Assembly: GCA_023419315.1 (NCBI GenBank)
Contig: JAEZYE010000007.1
Coordinates: 1-64,000 of the forward strand
DNA from: Pseudomonadota bacterium
GTDB lineage: Bacteria > Pseudomonadota > Gammaproteobacteria > Xanthomonadales > Xanthomonadaceae
Direction of reading: 5' to 3'
Length of the DNA stretch: 64,000 nt
In this document: positions 1 to 10,225 of the stretch, in pieces
How the letters are laid out: each line of letters begins with the position of its first letter
How positions within the stretch are numbered: position 1 is the first letter of the stretch
The notes under the pieces: model-generated
What the model was told of the DNA's origin: nothing
What the model saw: only the letters and a program-made list of their open reading frames with translations
The model's database searches: none
Made by a program: the position numbers and the translations under genes

Positions 1-2
1 GA

Positions 3-2702
3 TCACTCCGGGTCGTAATCCAGATTGGAAGCCAGCCAACGCTCCACTTGCGCGAGGCTCACATTTTTCCTGCGCGCGTAGTCTTCGGCCTGTTCCCGCG
101 AGACGCGGCCGACGACGAAGTACTGGCTTTGCGGATGGCTGAAGTAGTAGCCGGAAACGGCGGCCGTCGGCAGCATCGCAAAGCTCTCCGTGAGCGTCAT
201 GCCGGCGTTGTGTGTCGCATCCAGCAGGCGGAACAGCGTGCTCTTTTCGCTGTGCTCGGGGCAGGCCGGATATCCCGGTGCCGGACGGATACCGCGGTAC
301 TGCTCCGCAATCAGTGCGGCATTGTCGAGCGACTCGTCGCTGTGGTATCCCCAGAATTCCTTGCGCACCCGCTCGTGCAGTCGTTCGGCGAACGCTTCGG
401 CCAGGCGATCGGCCAGCGCCTTCAGCAGGATCGCGTTGTAGTCGTCGTGGTCGGACTCGAAGCGTGCGACATGGGCGTCAATGCCGAGCCCGGCGGTCAC
501 TGCGAAGGCACCGATCCAATCCTGCTTGCCGGAGGTCTCCGGTGCGATGAAGTCGGCGAGGCAGAAGTCCGGACGCTCCACCGGCTTGTCGACCTGCTGG
601 CGAAGGAAATGCAACGTCTCCTCGCCGGCATCGGTGTGGATGACGACATCATCGCCGCGCGCATGCGCGGGCCACAGGCCGAACACACCGCGCGCCTGCA
701 ACCAGCGTTCGGCCACGATGCGATCCAGCATCGCGCGGGCGTCGCGGTACAACTCGCTTGCCTGTGCGCCGACAACTTCGTCGGTCAGGATGGCGGGGAA
801 TTTCCCGGCCAGTTCCCACGCCTGGAAGAACGGGGTCCAGTCGATGTACTCGATCAGCTCCGTCAGCGGATAGTCGTCCAGCACGGTGACGCCGGGCGTG
901 CGCGGTGCGGGCGGCTCATACGTTTCCCAGCCGCCATCGAAACGTTGTGCGCGCGCCTTGGCGAGCGGCACAAGCCGCTTGGCGTCGCCACGGTTGCGAT
1001 GGCGTTCCCGGATTTCCGCATAGTCCGCGTCGTTGGCAGCAACGAATCCTTCGCGCATGTCGCGCGAGATGAGCGACTGCGCCACGCCGACCGCACGCGA
1101 GGCGTCCTTTACCCAGACGGTCGGCGCCTTGTAGTGCGGATCAATCTTCAGCGCGGTGTGCGCGCGTGACGTGGTCGCGCCGCCAATCAGCAGCGGCGTG
1201 TAAAAGCCCTGCCGCTGCATCTCGCGCGCGACGTGGGTCATTTCCTCCAGCGAGGGCGTGATCAAGCCGGACAGCCCGATGAGGTCGGCGTTTTCGGCGC
1301 GGGCCGCGTCGAGGATCTTCTGCGTCGGGACCATCACGCCGAGATCGACAACCTCGAAGTTGTTGCAGGCAAGCACGACGCCAACGATGTTCTTGCCGAT
1401 GTCGTGGACATCGCCCTTGACGGTGGCCAGCACGATCTTGCCGTTGGATTTTCCAGCGTCGCCGGTCTTCTGCTTTTCCGCCTCGATGAAGGGCAGCAGG
1501 TACGCGACGGCCTTCTTCATCACGCGCGCGGATTTCACGACCTGCGGCAGGAACATCTTGCCGGCGCCAAACAGATCGCCGACGACATTCATGCCGTCCA
1601 TCAGCGCGCCCTCGATGACATCCAGCGGACGCGATGCCTGCTGGCGGGCTTCCTCGGTGTCTTCCTCGACGAAAGCGTCGATGCCGTGCACGAGCGCATG
1701 CGCCAGGCGTGCGCGGACCGGCTTCTCGCGCCAGGCGAGGTCCTCGGTCTTGCTTTCGCCCTTCTTGCCTTTGTAGCGATCGGCGATTTCCAGCAGGCGT
1801 TCGGTGCCGTCCTTGCGCCGGTTGAGGATGACATCCTCGACGCGCTCGCGCAGTTCGGCGTCCAGATCGTCGTAGATCGGCAGGCCGCCCGCGTTGACGA
1901 TGCCCATGTCCATGCCCGCGCGGATCGCGTGGTACAGGAACACCGTGTGGATCGCCTGGCGCACCGGCTCGTTGCCACGGAAGGAGAACGAGACGTTGGA
2001 AACGCCGCCGGATACATGGCAGTGCGGCAGCGTCTGCTTGATGATGCGCGTGGCCTCGATGAAGTCCACGGCGTAGTTGTCGTGCTCTTCGATGCCGGTG
2101 GCGACCGCGAAGATGTTGGGGTCGAAGATGATGTCTTCCGGCGGGAAGCCGACCTGCTCGGTGAGGATGCGGTAGGCGCGCGAGCAGATCTCGACCTTGC
2201 GCGCGCAGGTATCCGCCTGGCCGGTTTCGTCGAACGCCATCACCACGGCCGCCGCACCGTAGCGCAGGACCTTGCGGGCATGCTCGATGAATGCTTCTTC
2301 GCCTTCCTTCAACGAGATGGAGTTGACCACGCCCTTGCCCTGCAGGCATTTCAGGCCGGCTTCGATCACGCTCCACTTCGACGAGTCGACCATCACCGGG
2401 ATGCGCGCGATGTCCGGCTCGGAGGCGATCAGGTTGAGGAAACGCACCATCGCCTTTTCGGAATCGATCAGACCCTCGTCCATGTTGACGTCGAGAATCT
2501 GCGCACCGTTGGCGACCTGCTGCCGCGCGACCTCGACGGCTTCCTCGTAGCGCTCTTCCTTGATCAGCTTGCGGAACTGGGCGCTGCCGGTGACGTTGGT
2601 ACGCTCGCCAACATTGACGAAGAGCAGGTCCGGTGTGATGACCAGCGGTTCCAGGCCGGACAGCCGGGTGTATCGCGGAGCGGGGGCGGGGGTGTGATCC
2701 AT
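3..2702 (-). CDS. metH: Methionine synthase, folate/cobalamin/activation part (split MetH)
   Basis: This 899-residue protein carries the C-terminal modules of cobalamin-dependent methionine synthase: it moves a methyl group from 5-methyltetrahydrofolate to cob(I)alamin and reactivates the cofactor. The pterin-binding barrel opens with NVGERTNVTGS near residue 30. A B12 cap helix region follows, then the cobalamin Rossmann domain with the His-ligand motif DVHDIGKN near residues 431-438. The C-terminal activation (SAM-binding) domain shows RPAPGYPACPEHSEK and GYYFSHPQSQYF. The homocysteine module is missing here and lies in the gene just upstream, 22 bp away, so the two together equal one E. 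coli-type MetH of about 1,230 residues. Start is ATG at 2702; the stop lies three bases inside the window edge, so the gene is complete. Split MetH is known in Xanthomonas relatives, and the split is inferred to be genuine because both halves have intact starts and stops. Confidence 0.96.
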   Translation of the reverse strand: MDHTPAPAPRYTRLSGLEPLVITPDLLFVNVGERTNVTGSAQFRKLIKEERYEEAVEVARQQVANGAQILDVNMDEGLIDSEKAMVRFLNLIASEPDIARIPVMVDSSKWSVIEAGLKCLQGKGVVNSISLKEGEEAFIEHARKVLRYGAAAVVMAFDETGQADTCARKVEICSRAYRILTEQVGFPPEDIIFDPNIFAVATGIEEHDNYAVDFIEATRIIKQTLPHCHVSGGVSNVSFSFRGNEPVRQAIHTVFLYHAIRAGMDMGIVNAGGLPIYDDLDAELRERVEDVILNRRKDGTERLLEIADRYKGKKGESKTEDLAWREKPVRARLAHALVHGIDAFVEEDTEEARQQASRPLDVIEGALMDGMNVVGDLFGAGKMFLPQVVKSARVMKKAVAYLLPFIEAEKQKTGDAGKSNGKIVLATVKGDVHDIGKNIVGVVLACNNFEVVDLGVMVPTQKILDAARAENADLIGLSGLITPSLEEMTHVAREMQRQGFYTPLLIGGATTSRAHTALKIDPHYKAPTVWVKDASRAVGVAQSLISRDMREGFVAANDADYAEIRERHRNRGDAKRLVPLAKARAQRFDGGWETYEPPAPRTPGVTVLDDYPLTELIEYIDWTPFFQAWELAGKFPAILTDEVVGAQASELYRDARAMLDRIVAERWLQARGVFGLWPAHARGDDVVIHTDAGEETLHFLRQQVDKPVERPDFCLADFIAPETSGKQDWIGAFAVTAGLGIDAHVARFESDHDDYNAILLKALADRLAEAFAERLHERVRKEFWGYHSDESLDNAALIAEQYRGIRPAPGYPACPEHSEKSTLFRLLDATHNAGMTLTESFAMLPTAAVSGYYFSHPQSQYFVVGRVSREQAEDYARRKNVSLAQVERWLASNLDYDPE

Positions 2703-2724
2703 GTCTTCGGGTCCTGGGGCGGCG

Positions 2725-3813
2725 TCAGGCGGCCTGCGCGACGGGCGTGCGCAGACGACGCGGCGGAATGTCGCTCACCGCTTCGGCGATGGCGCGAATG
2801 TGCGCCGGCGTGGTGCCGCAACAGCCACCGACCAGATTGAGCAGTCCGGATTGCGCGAACTCGCGCAGCGTTTCGGCCATTTCCTCGGGGGTTTCATCGT
2901 ACTCACCGAAGGCATTGGGCAGGCCCGCGTTCGGATGCGCGCTGACGTAACCGTCGGCGACATTGGCGAGCGTCTCCACGTGTTCGCGCAGATCCTTCGC
3001 GCCAAGCGCGCAGTTCAGCCCAATCGAAAGCGGGCGGCTGTGCGCCATCGAGGTGTAGAACGCTTCGGCCGTCTGGCCGGACAACGTGCGGCCGGATGCA
3101 TCGGTGATCGTGCCGGAGATCATGATCGGCAATCGTGCGCCGCGTCCGTCGAAGGCTTCCTCGATGGCGAACAGCGCTGCTTTGGCATTGAGCGTGTCGA
3201 AGATGGTTTCCACCATCAGCACGTCGGCGCCACCGTCAATCAGGCCGTCGATCGCTTCGCGATAGGTGACGCGCAATTCGTCGAAACTCGTGTTGCGGAA
3301 GCCCGGATCATTGACATCGGGGCTGATCGACGCGGTGCGGCTGGTCGGGCCGAGCACACCGATGACGAAGCGGGGCTTGTGCGGTGTCCGGGCTTCGACG
3401 GCGTCGCAACAGGCGCGCGCGACTGCCGCGCCGGCCTTGTTGAGCTCGTAGACCAGATGCTCGAGATGGTAGTCGGCCTGGCTGACCGAGGTCGCATTGA
3501 AGGTGTTGGTCTCGACAAGATCCGCACCGGCTTCCAGATAGGCGGCGTGCACGCCGGCGATGACTTCGGGCCTGGTCAGCAACAGCAGATCGTTGTTGCC
3601 CTTCAGATCGTGGCCGCAGTCGGGACCATGCACATGCGCGTCATGCTGGCTGTCGAAGCCGCCGGCGAAGCGTTCGCCGCGGTAGTCCGCTTCCTGCAGG
3701 CCGTGCCGCTGGATCATCGTTCCCATCGCGCCATCAATGATGAGGATGCGTTGTTCGAGCGCATCCAGCAGCGCCTTCGTGCGTTCGGGGCGGAGCCAGG
3801 GCAGCGTCTTCAT
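2725..3813 (-). CDS. metH: Methionine synthase, homocysteine-binding part (split MetH)
   Basis: A 362-residue homocysteine S-methyltransferase domain, the N-terminal module of MetH made as a separate protein. It binds homocysteine through zinc; the three expected Cys ligands are visible in SIGLNCALG and GGCCGTTPAH. It begins ALEQRILIIDGAMGTMIQ, the classic start of the (beta/alpha)8 barrel. It is expected to act in the cytoplasm with the downstream folate/cobalamin protein to form methionine. The start ATG overlaps the stop of the upstream regulator (ATGA), which indicates translational coupling, and the next gene follows after 22 bp. A stand-alone enzyme such as MmuM or BhmT is a less likely reading, because the neighbour supplies exactly the missing MetH modules. 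Confidence 0.95.
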   Translation of the reverse strand: MKTLPWLRPERTKALLDALEQRILIIDGAMGTMIQRHGLQEADYRGERFAGGFDSQHDAHVHGPDCGHDLKGNNDLLLLTRPEVIAGVHAAYLEAGADLVETNTFNATSVSQADYHLEHLVYELNKAGAAVARACCDAVEARTPHKPRFVIGVLGPTSRTASISPDVNDPGFRNTSFDELRVTYREAIDGLIDGGADVLMVETIFDTLNAKAALFAIEEAFDGRGARLPIMISGTITDASGRTLSGQTAEAFYTSMAHSRPLSIGLNCALGAKDLREHVETLANVADGYVSAHPNAGLPNAFGEYDETPEEMAETLREFAQSGLLNLVGGCCGTTPAHIRAIAEAVSDIPPRRLRTPVAQAA

Positions 3814-4739
3814 GGTTTGACTCCCAGCAGCGAGATCACTTCGAAGTGTGGCGGTCGGCGCTCGCGCGTCACGGTTTCGGCGTTCGCGATTTCCAGTCCG
3901 GCCTTTTCTGCAAAGCGCCGAAGTTCCTTTTCACTGAAACCCAGGTTCACGTGGCCATACGACTCCACGACGGCGCGATGCTCATGCTTGGCGAGGCTGC
4001 TCAGCAGCAGACGGCCACCCTTGCGGAGCACGCGGGCCGCTTCGGCGACCGCCTTCGCCGGGTGCTGCGCGTAAGTGAGCGCATGCATCAGTACGACCAG
4101 ATCGAAACTGCCATCCTTGAAGGGCAGGGCGTGCATGTCGCCCTCGCGGACTTCCACGTTCGGGAACCGGCGCAGTCGCTCGCCAGCGGCGGCCACCACG
4201 CGCGCGCTGGTGTCGATGCAGACGTAACGACGCGAATGCGGTGAGAGCAGTTCGGCGAGCACGCCATCGCCGGAGGCGATGTCGAGCACGTCACCGGTTT
4301 CGAGCAGCGGCAGCGCGGTTCGAGCGAGCGCTTCCCACGTGCGTCCCGGCGAATAATGGCGTTCCATGTCGCCCGCAACGGAGTCAGCCCAGTTCTGGTC
4401 GGCGGCGCGACTTGCGAGCACCGACGGCACGCGTTCGGCGTCTTGGCGCAGCAGCGGATCGTCGCTGCCTTCCTTCAGGGCGCGCCACAGATCCCGCTGC
4501 GCCGCGTCGAGCTTGTCTTCGTCGAAACGGTAGTACGCGGACACGCCCGCGCGACGATCGCGCACCAGCCCGGCTTCCTTGAGCTTGGCCAGATGGGTCG
4601 ACACGCGGGGCTGGGCGAGCTGGGTGATGGCCGACAGTTCGGCTACCGTCAATTCTTCCTGGGACAGCAAGGCCAGCAGGCGCACGCGGGTGGCGTCGGC
4701 GAAGACCTTGAGCCGCACGGACCAAGCTTCGAGATCCAT
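3810..4739 (-). CDS. sahR: ArsR-family regulator with SAM-methyltransferase-like sensor domain (SahR type)
   Basis: A 309-residue fusion. Residues about 5-90 are an ArsR winged helix-turn-helix (FADATRVRLLALLS, then the recognition region QPRVSTHLAKLKEAGLV). Residues about 130-305 are a class I methyltransferase fold with the SAM motif VLDIASGDGVL and an acidic motif II (YVCIDTSARVV). This is the architecture described for SahR, which represses SAM-cycle genes and lets go of DNA when S-adenosylhomocysteine binds the methyltransferase-like domain; that mechanism is family knowledge, not seen here. It heads the operon with both metH genes (4-bp overlap), so it probably regulates itself and methionine synthesis. 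The ATG abuts a 30-bp palindrome containing the GGAAG Shine-Dalgarno. An active methyltransferase cannot be excluded. Confidence 0.88.
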   Translation of the reverse strand: MDLEAWSVRLKVFADATRVRLLALLSQEELTVAELSAITQLAQPRVSTHLAKLKEAGLVRDRRAGVSAYYRFDEDKLDAAQRDLWRALKEGSDDPLLRQDAERVPSVLASRAADQNWADSVAGDMERHYSPGRTWEALARTALPLLETGDVLDIASGDGVLAELLSPHSRRYVCIDTSARVVAAAGERLRRFPNVEVREGDMHALPFKDGSFDLVVLMHALTYAQHPAKAVAEAARVLRKGGRLLLSSLAKHEHRAVVESYGHVNLGFSEKELRRFAEKAGLEIANAETVTRERRPPHFEVISLLGVKP

Positions 4740-4769
4740 AATATCTTCCTATCGCGATATAAAGATATT
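4740..4769. promoter_or_regulatory. Near-perfect 30-bp palindrome, likely SahR operator
   Basis: Thirteen of the fifteen base pairs match. The outer arms are AATATCTT and AAGATATT, and the core is the perfect palindrome TATCGCGATA, sharing the same centre (between 4754 and 4755). On the minus strand the proximal half holds GGAAG six bases before the regulator ATG, so a bound protein would cover the ribosome binding site. A TTGATG -35-like hexamer lies upstream on the minus strand at 4777-4782. Binding by the adjacent regulator is inferred from position. Confidence 0.7.
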
Positions 4770-4865
4770 GTCCGGCCATCAAGGGTTTCGGGTCAAGTCG
4801 GGCATACGTCGCCGGATGGTGGCGGGTTACAATTGGTATTCAAGAATTTTCGTGAGGGGTGGTAA

Positions 4866-6014
<1,149 letters not shown>

Positions 6015-6035
6015 GCCCGTTCACGGGTTTCAAAG

Positions 6036-6063
6036 AAAAACCCCGGCAATGCCGGGGTTTTTT
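6036..6063. terminator. Rho-independent terminator, bidirectional
   Basis: The stem CCCCGGC / GCCGGGG (6041-6047 and 6051-6057) has an AAT loop, flanked by five A on the left and six T on the right. It can stop the acyl-CoA dehydrogenase transcript and also the convergent gene ending at 6094. Confidence 0.9.
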
Positions 6064-6093
6064 GTTGGTGCAACAGGTCATGCGGATGAGCGG

Positions 6094-6945
6094 TCATTCC
6101 ACCCAGAATCCGCTCAACAGGTCTGCAGGCCGGCTACGTGCCCGTACGTGTGCACTGTCTTCCCACGCGTCGCGCCGCACCGCCAGTCCGGCGCGCACGC
6201 CCCACGACGCACCGGCGCGCAGGTCGCCCTCCGTCTCGACACCTTCGCCGACGCGAATCATGCCGTCCGCGATGATGTCTCCCTGCGCGCGAATGCCCCA
6301 GCCCGCATCCAGATGCCGGCCGGCATGGATGGCGCCACCGGACTCGATACCTTGCACGGCAATGACGTCGCGGCCCGCGAGGATGTCCTCGCCACTCTTG
6401 ATGCCCAGGCTCGCCCGGATGTCGCCCGATGCCTGGATATGCCGGCCCGCATGCAGGTGGGTCGCGGTCACGTCACCGCCGGCCTCGATGTCCCAACCCG
6501 AGCGCAGTTGACCCGCGGAATGGATTCCCGTGACCGCATGCACCGCCCATTGCGCGCGCAGATCGTCGCCGCACCGGATCGCATCGCCGCTGACCACCAT
6601 GCCGTCGCTGCGCAGTTCGCCGCCCACGACCAGATTGCCTGCGCGCACTCCCGTTGCGTGCAGGGCGCGGCCCGTACGCAGCAGGCCGTCCACTTCCGCC
6701 AGTCCGCGGACGATGAGCGTGCCGGCGAACACAAGTGCGTTCGATTCGAGTCCATCCAGCTCCAGCACCGCATTGGTCGCGCCGAATTGATCCATCAGCC
6801 AGCAGGCATCGTCGATGCGGCCCTCGGCGACCAGCGCGTCGAGCATGTCCTGGTAGTCGCGACCCTGCATCTGGTTGCGCAGGAACCAGCGATAACCCGC
6901 GGCGCAAGGTTCCTTGGCCTTGATGAAGTTCTGGGTGAGTTGCAT
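6094..6945 (-). CDS. Repeat-rich beta-solenoid-like protein, function unknown
   Basis: I do not recognise a named family. Residues about 1-75 look helical (FIKAKEPCAAGYRWFLRN, then an acidic DYQDMLDALVAEGRIDDACWLMDQ segment). From about residue 80 to 265 the chain is made of short repeats of the form A-G-x-I-x-A-x-G-D-I, for example RHIQASGDIRASLGIKSG and EDILAGRDVIAVQGIES, typical of a right-handed parallel beta-helix as in bactofilins and polymer-forming proteins. No signal peptide or membrane segment is seen, so a cytoplasmic location is likely. The open frame extends to a GTG at 6972 and an ATG at 6957; I chose the ATG at 6945 (283 residues), but no start has a clear Shine-Dalgarno. Both neighbours are separated from it by terminators. 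Confidence 0.75.
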   Translation of the reverse strand: MQLTQNFIKAKEPCAAGYRWFLRNQMQGRDYQDMLDALVAEGRIDDACWLMDQFGATNAVLELDGLESNALVFAGTLIVRGLAEVDGLLRTGRALHATGVRAGNLVVGGELRSDGMVVSGDAIRCGDDLRAQWAVHAVTGIHSAGQLRSGWDIEAGGDVTATHLHAGRHIQASGDIRASLGIKSGEDILAGRDVIAVQGIESGGAIHAGRHLDAGWGIRAQGDIIADGMIRVGEGVETEGDLRAGASWGVRAGLAVRRDAWEDSAHVRARSRPADLLSGFWVE

Positions 6946-7015
6946 GCGCACGATCATGGCCGACGCTTGCACGCGAACCCATAGGAACAGTCCGATACAA
7001 ATCGCGCGGGCAAAG

Positions 7016-7044
7016 AAAAAACCCCGGCCTGGGCCGGGGTTTTC
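7016..7044. terminator. Rho-independent terminator at the end of the efflux operon
   Basis: The stem CCCCGGCC / GGCCGGGG (7022-7029 and 7032-7039) is flanked by an A-run on the left, which becomes a U-run for minus-strand transcripts, and by TTTT on the right. It lies 26 bp past the stop of the RND gene and in front of the repeat protein gene. Confidence 0.88.
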
Positions 7045-7069
7045 TGTTTTAAGGCAACACCGCCTGCAA

Positions 7070-10000
7070 TCAGCGCGAGGTCGGTGCGTTGTGGTGCGCC
7101 AGGTATTCCTTCGAGGGCTCGTCCATCTTGTCGCCGAGCATGCGGCGCACGGCGATGAAGAACACCGGAATCATCAGCAGGCCGAGGAAGGTGGCGAACA
7201 CCATGCCGCCGATCACGCCCGTACCGATGGCGTGGCGCGCGTTGGCGCCGGCGCCGGTGGAGATGGCCATCGGCAGCACGCCCATGATGAACGCGAACGA
7301 CGTCATCAGGATCGGGCGGAAGCGCAGGCGGGCCGCTTCGATCACCGAATCACGCAACGTCTTGCCTTCACGTCGCTGTTCCACCGCGAACTCGACGATC
7401 AGAATCGCGTTCTTGGCCGCCAGGCCGATGATGGTGATCAGGCCGATCTTGAAGAAGATGTCGTTCGGCAGACCACGCAGCAGGGCGAACACGATGGCGC
7501 CCAGCACGCCCAGCGGCACGACCAGCAACACCGCCACCGGAATCGACCAGCTTTCATACAGCGCGGCCAGGCACAGGAACACCACGACGATCGACAGCAC
7601 CAGCAGCAACGTCGCGGTATTGCCGGCGAGGATTTCCTGGTACGACATGCCGGTCCAGTCGAAGCCGAAACCCGGTGGCAGATCCTTGTTCACGATGTCT
7701 TCCATCGCCTTCATCGCTTCACCCGAGCTACGTCCGGGGGCCTGCGAACCGACGATGTTCACCGCCGCATAGCCGTTGTAGCGCGTCAGCGACGGCGAGT
7801 TGGTGATCCACTCGGCCTTCACCACGTTGCTCAGCGGAATCATGGCGCCGTTCTGCAGGCTGCTGGGCGTGTAGAAATTGCCCAGCGACTCCGGCCCGGT
7901 GCGATAGGGCGCATCGGCCTGCATCGAGACGCGCTTGATGCGGCCTTCGTAGAAGAAGTCGTTGACATAGACTGGCGCCAGCATCAGGCCGATGGCGTTG
8001 TAGATGTCGGACACGGACAAGCCCATGGCCTGCGCCTGCACGCGGTCCACGCTCAGCTTCAGCTGGGGCGCATCTTCCAGGCCATTCGGGCGCACGCCGG
8101 TCAGCAGATCCTGCTTCTCCGCCGCCTTGCCCAGCAGGATGTTGCGGGCCTGCGTCAGCGCCGCCTGGCCCTGGCCGGTGCGGTCCTGCAGGTACATGTC
8201 GAAGCCGCCGAACTGGCCCAGGCCGTTCACCGTGGGCAGGTTGACGACGAAGATGCCGGCTTCCTTGATGCCGAACAACGCGCCGTTGGCCTGCTGGATG
8301 AAGGTCGCCGCATCCACATCGCGCTCGTCCCAGTCCTTGAGCTTGATGAAGGCCATGCCGACGTTCTCACCCTGGCCTACGAAGCTGAAGCCGGTGACCT
8401 GCATCATGCCCTCGTAGCCTTCCATCTTTTCGAGGATGCCGCGGATCTGGGTGAACACCTTGTCGGTGCGTTGCATCGACGCACCCGGCGGCAACTGCAC
8501 GATCGCGAGCGCATAGCCCTGATCTTCTTCAGGCAGGAAGCTGCCGGGCATGCGCGTGAACAGGAAGCCGCACAGCAGCGCGAGTCCCGCGAACACGACC
8601 ATCCAGCGCGGCGCATGCTTGACCGCACTGCCGATATGGCCGACGTAGGTGTGGTTGACCTTCTCGTAGTACTTGTTGAAGGTGCGGAAGATGATGTTCT
8701 GCTTGTGGTGGTCCGTCGGCTTGAGCAGCGTCGCGCACAGCGCCGGGGTGAAGCCCAGCGCCAGGAACGCGGAGAACACCATCGCGATGGCGATGGTCAG
8801 CGCGAACTGCTTGTAGATTTCACCGGCCGAGCCGCCCTGCAACGCACTGGGGATGAACACCGCCGACAGCACCACGGTGATCGCGATGACCGCACCGGTG
8901 ATCTGGTCCATCGCCTTGCGCGTGGCTTCCTTCGGTGGCAAACCTTCCTCGGTCATGATGCGTTCGACGTTCTCGATCACCACGATCGCGTCATCCACCA
9001 CGATGCCGATCGCCAGCACCATGCCGAACAGCGTGAGCTGGTTGATGGTGAAGCCGATGACCGTCATGCCCAGGAACGTGCCGAGCAGCGCGACCGGGAT
9101 GACGAGGGTGGGGATGATGGTGGCGCGGATGTTCTGGAGGAAGATCAGCATCACCAGGAACACCAGCAGCACCGCTTCGAACAGCGTCTTGACCACTTCC
9201 TGGATTGAGATGCGCACGAACGAGGTGCTGTCGTATGGCGAGAACCAGCTCACGCCCTGCGGAAAGCTCGGCTGCAGCTCGTCCATCTTGGCGCGCACGG
9301 CCGCGGCGACGTTGAGCGCGTTCGCGCCCGGCAGCAGCATGACCGCGAAGCCGCCGGTCGGGGCGCCATTCCATTGCGTGTCGAAACCGTACGAGGTGGC
9401 GCCGATGCCGACGCGGGCGACATCCTTCAGGCGCACGGTGGTGCCGTCGGTGTTGGCGCGCAGGATGATGTTCTCGAACTGCTCCGGCGAGGTGAAGCGA
9501 CCTTCGGTGGTGACCGTGGCGGTGAAGCCCTGGCCTTCCGGCGCGGGGTCGGTACCGATCGAGCCGGCCGCGAACTGCACGTTCTGGCCGCGGATCGCCG
9601 CCAGCACTTCCGAGGTGGACAGACCGAAGCCCTGCAGCTTGTTCGGATCCATCCAGATGCGCATCGCGTATTCGCTGCCGAACTGCTGCGTGTTGCCGAC
9701 GCCCGGGATGCGCGCGATCTGGTCAAGCACGCGCGAGCCGATGAGGTCGTTGAGCTGGTGGCGATCGACCTGCGGGTTTTCCGAACGCAGCGCCGCCACC
9801 ATCAGGAAGCCGGCGTTGGACTTGGCGACCACGACGCCCTGTTGCACCACCTCGGTCGGCAGGCGCGGCTGCGCCAGCGCGACCTTGTTCTGCACCTGGA
9901 CCTGGGCGATGTCGGGATCGGTGCCGGTCTGGAAGGTCAGGGTGATGCTGGAACCGCCCGTGGCGTCGGACGAGGAGCTGAAGTACAGCAGGTTGTCGAT

Positions 10001-10213
10001 GCCGGTGAGCTGCTGCTCGATGACCTGGGTAACCGCCTGCTCGGTGGTTTCCGCGCTGGCGCCGGGGTAGGTGGCATTCACCACGACCTGCGGTGGCGCG
10101 ATGTTGGGATAGGACTCGACGCCGAGGCCGAAGATCGCGATCACGCCACCGAGCGAGATCAGGATCGCCACCACCCAGGCGAAGATGGGTTTGTCGATGA
10201 AGAACTTGGGCAT
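7070..10213 (-). CDS. RND efflux pump inner-membrane transporter (HAE1, AcrB/MexB type)
   Basis: A 1,047-residue proton-driven multidrug transporter, the normal length for AcrB/MexB. It starts MPKFFIDKPIFAWVVAILISLGG, the typical first transmembrane helix. The proton-relay pair is present in GIVVDDAIVVIENVE (about residues 403-417, two Asp in TM4), and the partner Lys in GLAAKNAILIVEF (TM10). The two periplasmic porter loops have the usual duplicated layout. It is the last gene of a three-gene operon (TetR regulator, membrane fusion protein, transporter), 12 bp after the fusion protein gene. No outer-membrane channel gene is present, so a TolC/OprM partner must come from elsewhere. Substrates cannot be inferred. 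Confidence 0.96.
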   Translation of the reverse strand: MPKFFIDKPIFAWVVAILISLGGVIAIFGLGVESYPNIAPPQVVVNATYPGASAETTEQAVTQVIEQQLTGIDNLLYFSSSSDATGGSSITLTFQTGTDPDIAQVQVQNKVALAQPRLPTEVVQQGVVVAKSNAGFLMVAALRSENPQVDRHQLNDLIGSRVLDQIARIPGVGNTQQFGSEYAMRIWMDPNKLQGFGLSTSEVLAAIRGQNVQFAAGSIGTDPAPEGQGFTATVTTEGRFTSPEQFENIILRANTDGTTVRLKDVARVGIGATSYGFDTQWNGAPTGGFAVMLLPGANALNVAAAVRAKMDELQPSFPQGVSWFSPYDSTSFVRISIQEVVKTLFEAVLLVFLVMLIFLQNIRATIIPTLVIPVALLGTFLGMTVIGFTINQLTLFGMVLAIGIVVDDAIVVIENVERIMTEEGLPPKEATRKAMDQITGAVIAITVVLSAVFIPSALQGGSAGEIYKQFALTIAIAMVFSAFLALGFTPALCATLLKPTDHHKQNIIFRTFNKYYEKVNHTYVGHIGSAVKHAPRWMVVFAGLALLCGFLFTRMPGSFLPEEDQGYALAIVQLPPGASMQRTDKVFTQIRGILEKMEGYEGMMQVTGFSFVGQGENVGMAFIKLKDWDERDVDAATFIQQANGALFGIKEAGIFVVNLPTVNGLGQFGGFDMYLQDRTGQGQAALTQARNILLGKAAEKQDLLTGVRPNGLEDAPQLKLSVDRVQAQAMGLSVSDIYNAIGLMLAPVYVNDFFYEGRIKRVSMQADAPYRTGPESLGNFYTPSSLQNGAMIPLSNVVKAEWITNSPSLTRYNGYAAVNIVGSQAPGRSSGEAMKAMEDIVNKDLPPGFGFDWTGMSYQEILAGNTATLLLVLSIVVVFLCLAALYESWSIPVAVLLVVPLGVLGAIVFALLRGLPNDIFFKIGLITIIGLAAKNAILIVEFAVEQRREGKTLRDSVIEAARLRFRPILMTSFAFIMGVLPMAISTGAGANARHAIGTGVIGGMVFATFLGLLMIPVFFIAVRRMLGDKMDEPSKEYLAHHNAPTSR

Positions 10214-10225
10214 GGGGGGAATCCC

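Noticed and set aside
1233..2840. Long plus-strand frame over metH
   Set aside because: Its sequence is rich in Arg, Gly, Asp and His without domain motifs and is wholly covered by intact MetH modules on the other strand.
6914..9208. Plus-strand frame of 764 codons over the RND transporter gene
   Set aside because: His/Asp/Arg-rich antisense shadow without any family similarity, crossing a terminator.
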